A stretch of DNA of 64,000 nt. Origin: Companilactobacillus versmoldensis DSM 14857 = KCTC 3814 (GTDB taxonomy: Bacteria; Bacillota; Bacilli; Lactobacillales; Lactobacillaceae). The number at the start of each line of letters is the position of its first letter. Within the stretch, counting starts at the first letter, position 1. The notes under the pieces were generated by a model. It worked only from the letters and a program-made list of their open reading frames with translations. It had not been told where the DNA came from and did no database searches. Made by a program: the position numbers and the translations under genes. This document shows positions 62,139 through 64,000 of the stretch, in pieces. Location of the stretch: assembly GCF_001434295.1 (NCBI RefSeq), contig NZ_AZFA01000006.1:54675-118674 (forward strand), read 5' to 3'.

Positions 62139-62882
62139 ATGTCAAAAAAAATTTTTGCACACCGGGGGATTCCTACATTAGCCCCAGAAAACACAATGAA
62201 GGCTTTTCAAGCTGTGGTTGATAATGGCCTGAACTGGATCGAAACTGATTTAAGTATTACTAAAGATGAAGATGTTTTCATCATTCACGATGACAAACTA
62301 GATCGAACAACTGACCAAACCGGTTCGATTGAAACAGTCGATAACGAAGTAGTTGCCGAGGCTGATGCAGGTTCGTGGTATTCAGATAAATTCACCGGAG
62401 AAAAAATTCCTACCCTAGATCAATTGATTGAATTTTTAAATCAAAATAAACTCAATGCTAATATTGAATTAAAGGGTGTTGTTGGCGATGATGCTAATTA
62501 TTTGGCTGATAAATTAGTATTGAAATTTTCGAAAGCGTTAAGAAAACTAGATGACGATATTGAATTGATCATTTCCAGTTTCAACCCCATTATGTTGGAG
62601 AAAATGTTCAAATTAAATCCTGAATTGAAGTATGCCGTTTTATTCGACCATCAAGCAATTGGAGAAGATTGGAATTTGATCATGCAAGCTTGCCATGCCA
62701 AGATTATTCATCCAGATGATCGTGAATTGACTCAAGAGCGGATCAAGTTGATGAAACAATATCATTATCAAATCAATGTTTGGACTGTCGATGATAAGAA
62801 AAGAGCTCAACAATTGTTAGATTGGGGAGTAGACGGGATTTTTACTAATAAGGCAGATCAAATGAAAGACTTGATTGAATAA
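62139..62882 (+). CDS. Glycerophosphodiester phosphodiesterase
   Basis: 247 residues of the GDPD family: AHRGIPTLAPENTMKAF at the start with the catalytic His-Arg, ETDLSITKDEDVFIIHDDKL near residue 37 with the metal-binding acids and second histidine, and NIELKG near 113. It frees glycerol-3-phosphate from glycerophosphodiesters. No signal peptide, so it acts inside the cell, possibly on substrate taken up by the ugp-type transporter at 18-22 kb. GGAGG lies 5 nt before ATG 62139. Confidence 0.93.
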   Translation: MSKKIFAHRGIPTLAPENTMKAFQAVVDNGLNWIETDLSITKDEDVFIIHDDKLDRTTDQTGSIETVDNEVVAEADAGSWYSDKFTGEKIPTLDQLIEFLNQNKLNANIELKGVVGDDANYLADKLVLKFSKALRKLDDDIELIISSFNPIMLEKMFKLNPELKYAVLFDHQAIGEDWNLIMQACHAKIIHPDDRELTQERIKLMKQYHYQINVWTVDDKKRAQQLLDWGVDGIFTNKADQMKDLIE

Positions 62883-62886
62883 CAAT

Positions 62887-62925
62887 AAAAACCCGCGCTA
62901 ATTTTTTTATTAGCGCGGGTTTTTC
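62887..62925. terminator. Terminator after the phosphodiesterase gene
   Basis: AAACCCGCGCTAAT pairs with ATTAGCGCGGGTTT; T-run on the plus strand. The next 170 bp show no further feature. Confidence 0.93.
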
Positions 62926-63102
62926 TATGCTCGAAAGCATACCTATTGGGAAACTGAGATTAGTTCTAATATTTAACTTTCGAAAGCCTAATGACAGTTT
63001 CTATTTACTAGGATCCTAAATTAAGATTTGTAGAAGGGACTTTTCAGGTCTCACCTTTTTCAAGATAATATTTTTGAAAATAAATTAATCCCATTCGAAA
63101 AA

Positions 63103-64000
63103 TTAGATACGTTTCTTACGATCAATTCCAAAGAATGCTAGGATGCTACCAAATGCGGCGATGATAGCTCCCGCAACAGTTAATGGCTTTTCGTTAGCAT
63201 TGCCTGTTTGTGGGAATGAACTTGTTGCACTTGCAGGAAGGCTTGCTTTAGCAGTACGTGTACCTGTTGAAGTTGCAACAAACGTTGGGCTTGCAGCTGC
63301 TTTAGCAGCAGATTTTTTATCTGGTGAAGCTATAGCACCTGCAAGTGATGACGAACCAGCACCTTTTGCTCCTGATGCGCTTGTTGTTTTACCAGCAGCG
63401 CCTTCAGAAGCTGTACCAGTAGCAGAACTTGATCCTTCGGGTTTACCAGCAGTACCTTGAGAAGCACCAGCACTTGGTTTTTCAGTTGTCCCTGGTTTAG
63501 CTTCTGCGGTACCTTGAGAAGCACCAGTACTTGGTTTACCAGCAGCATCAGCAGTACCTTGTGCATCTGAACCCGTAGCAGGAGGAGTAGTAGTACCGGA
63601 GCCTGATCCAGAACCCGATCCAGAGTCACCAGAGCCAGTTCCAGCAGCAGGAGGATTAGTAGTACCAGAACCTGATCCAGAACCCGATCCGGAGTCACCC
63701 GTGCCAGTTCCAGCGGCAGGAGGATTAGTAGTACCAGAACCTGATCCAGAACCCGATCCGGAGTCACCACCCGTGCCAGTTCCAGCAGCAGGAGGATTTG
63801 TGGTACCAGTACCAGTGCCAGTGCCAGTTCCAGAACCAGTGCCAGAGACACTACCAGTACCAGTTCCAGCAGCAGGAGGATTTGTAGTGCCAGTTCCCGA
63901 ACCAGTACCAGAGTCACCACCTGTGCCAGTTCCAGCAGTAGGAGGAGTAGTTGTACCAGAACCAGAGCCACCACTAGTAGTAGGAGGAGTAGTTGTACCA
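63103..64000 (-). CDS. Sortase-anchored surface protein, C-terminal part (5' end outside window)
   Basis: About 298 codons are open from the window edge to TAA at 63103-63105. The visible part is a low-complexity stalk: repeats of about 25 residues with NPPAAGTGTG and runs of Ser-Gly (about 63590-64000), then an Ala/Ser/Lys/Pro-rich segment. It ends with FPQTG, a hydrophobic helix and the basic tail DRKKRI, i.e. a complete wall-sorting signal with Phe instead of Leu in the LPXTG motif. The functional head lies beyond the window. Leucine-rich and alanine-rich frames overlapping it are shadows of the repeats. Confidence 0.85.
   Translation of the reverse strand, partial: GTTTPPTTSGGSGSGTTTPPTAGTGTGGDSGTGSGTGTTNPPAAGTGTGSVSGTGSGTGTGTGTGTTNPPAAGTGTGGDSGSGSGSGSGTTNPPAAGTGTGDSGSGSGSGSGTTNPPAAGTGSGDSGSGSGSGSGTTTPPATGSDAQGTADAAGKPSTGASQGTAEAKPGTTEKPSAGASQGTAGKPEGSSSATGTASEGAAGKTTSASGAKGAGSSSLAGAIASPDKKSAAKAAASPTFVATSTGTRTAKASLPASATSSFPQTGNANEKPLTVAGAIIAAFGSILAFFGIDRKKRI

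Noticed and set aside
63143..63974. Leucine-rich minus-strand frame and alanine/valine-rich plus-strand frame
   Set aside because: Both are shadows of the Ser/Gly/Thr/Pro repeats; only the frame ending at 63103 carries a sorting signal.
1..64000. CRISPR arrays, prophage, IS elements, tRNA and rRNA genes
   Set aside because: None was recognised: no regularly spaced repeats, transposase, integrase or structural-RNA signatures were seen when reading both strands.

Overview
The window reads as chromosome of a low-GC Gram-positive in the Lactobacillaceae, most like Companilactobacillus or a close relative. The reasons are the class III fructose-bisphosphatase, an Opu-type osmoprotectant ABC operon, an F-type D-alanine ligase of the kind found in vancomycin-resistant lactobacilli, Trp T-box leaders, a PyrR attenuator, several secreted proteins with SLAP-like repeats, and a sortase-anchored surface protein. 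The genus is an inference from gene content. No phage, transposase, CRISPR array, rRNA or tRNA gene was recognised.

Layout. 0-7 kb: fbp, a GtrA-family protein, a SLAP-repeat protein, a uracil permease with PyrR attenuator, a histidine phosphatase and menG. 7-9.2 kb: a gene-poor, structure-rich stretch. It holds three paralogous small-RNA candidates on the minus strand, a long inverted repeat, two copies of a palindromic repeat and one membrane protein of unknown function. 9.3-18 kb: hsp20, opuCABCD, an AraC regulator, a DUF2075 helicase and two tandem TerC genes. 17.9-22.1 kb: a ugp-type glycerol-3-phosphate ABC operon. 22-34 kb: an iron alcohol dehydrogenase, an OYE-family oxidoreductase, signal peptidase, and a run of exported proteins (SLAP, PepO, C39-like peptidase, NlpC/P60). 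34.5-44 kb: branched-chain amino acid genes (ilvA and a degenerate PEP-mutase homologue facing ilvB-ilvC-ABC-ilvD-DUF59-BASS transporter). 44-48 kb: mntH broken by an in-frame stop, usp and cls. 48-55.5 kb: all seven trp genes as two T-box-controlled units (trpEG and trpDCFBA). 55.6-64 kb: YugP peptidase, hydrolase, rnhA, DUF1002, ddl, nagA, glycerophosphodiesterase and the truncated surface protein.

Most interesting signal. The three small-RNA candidates (about 110-120 nt, minus strand, near 7.0, 7.8 and 9.0 kb) share a 5' hairpin whose stem sequence changes while pairing is kept, several unpaired UAAUCCC/CCCCCC motifs, and a terminator with a CCCC loop. Each is preceded by four hexamers (TTCACA-like) on an exact 11-bp register, the last ending exactly 12 bp before the -10. 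The same kind of array (TATACA-N5-TTTACA-N5-TTTACA) lies before the ugp operon. This architecture matches PhoP/OmpR-family operators. It predicts a phosphate-type regulon made of a glycerol-phosphate importer plus a family of C-rich, Shine-Dalgarno-targeting small RNAs. The regulator and the targets are inferences; the repeats, spacing and base pairing are visible in the sequence.
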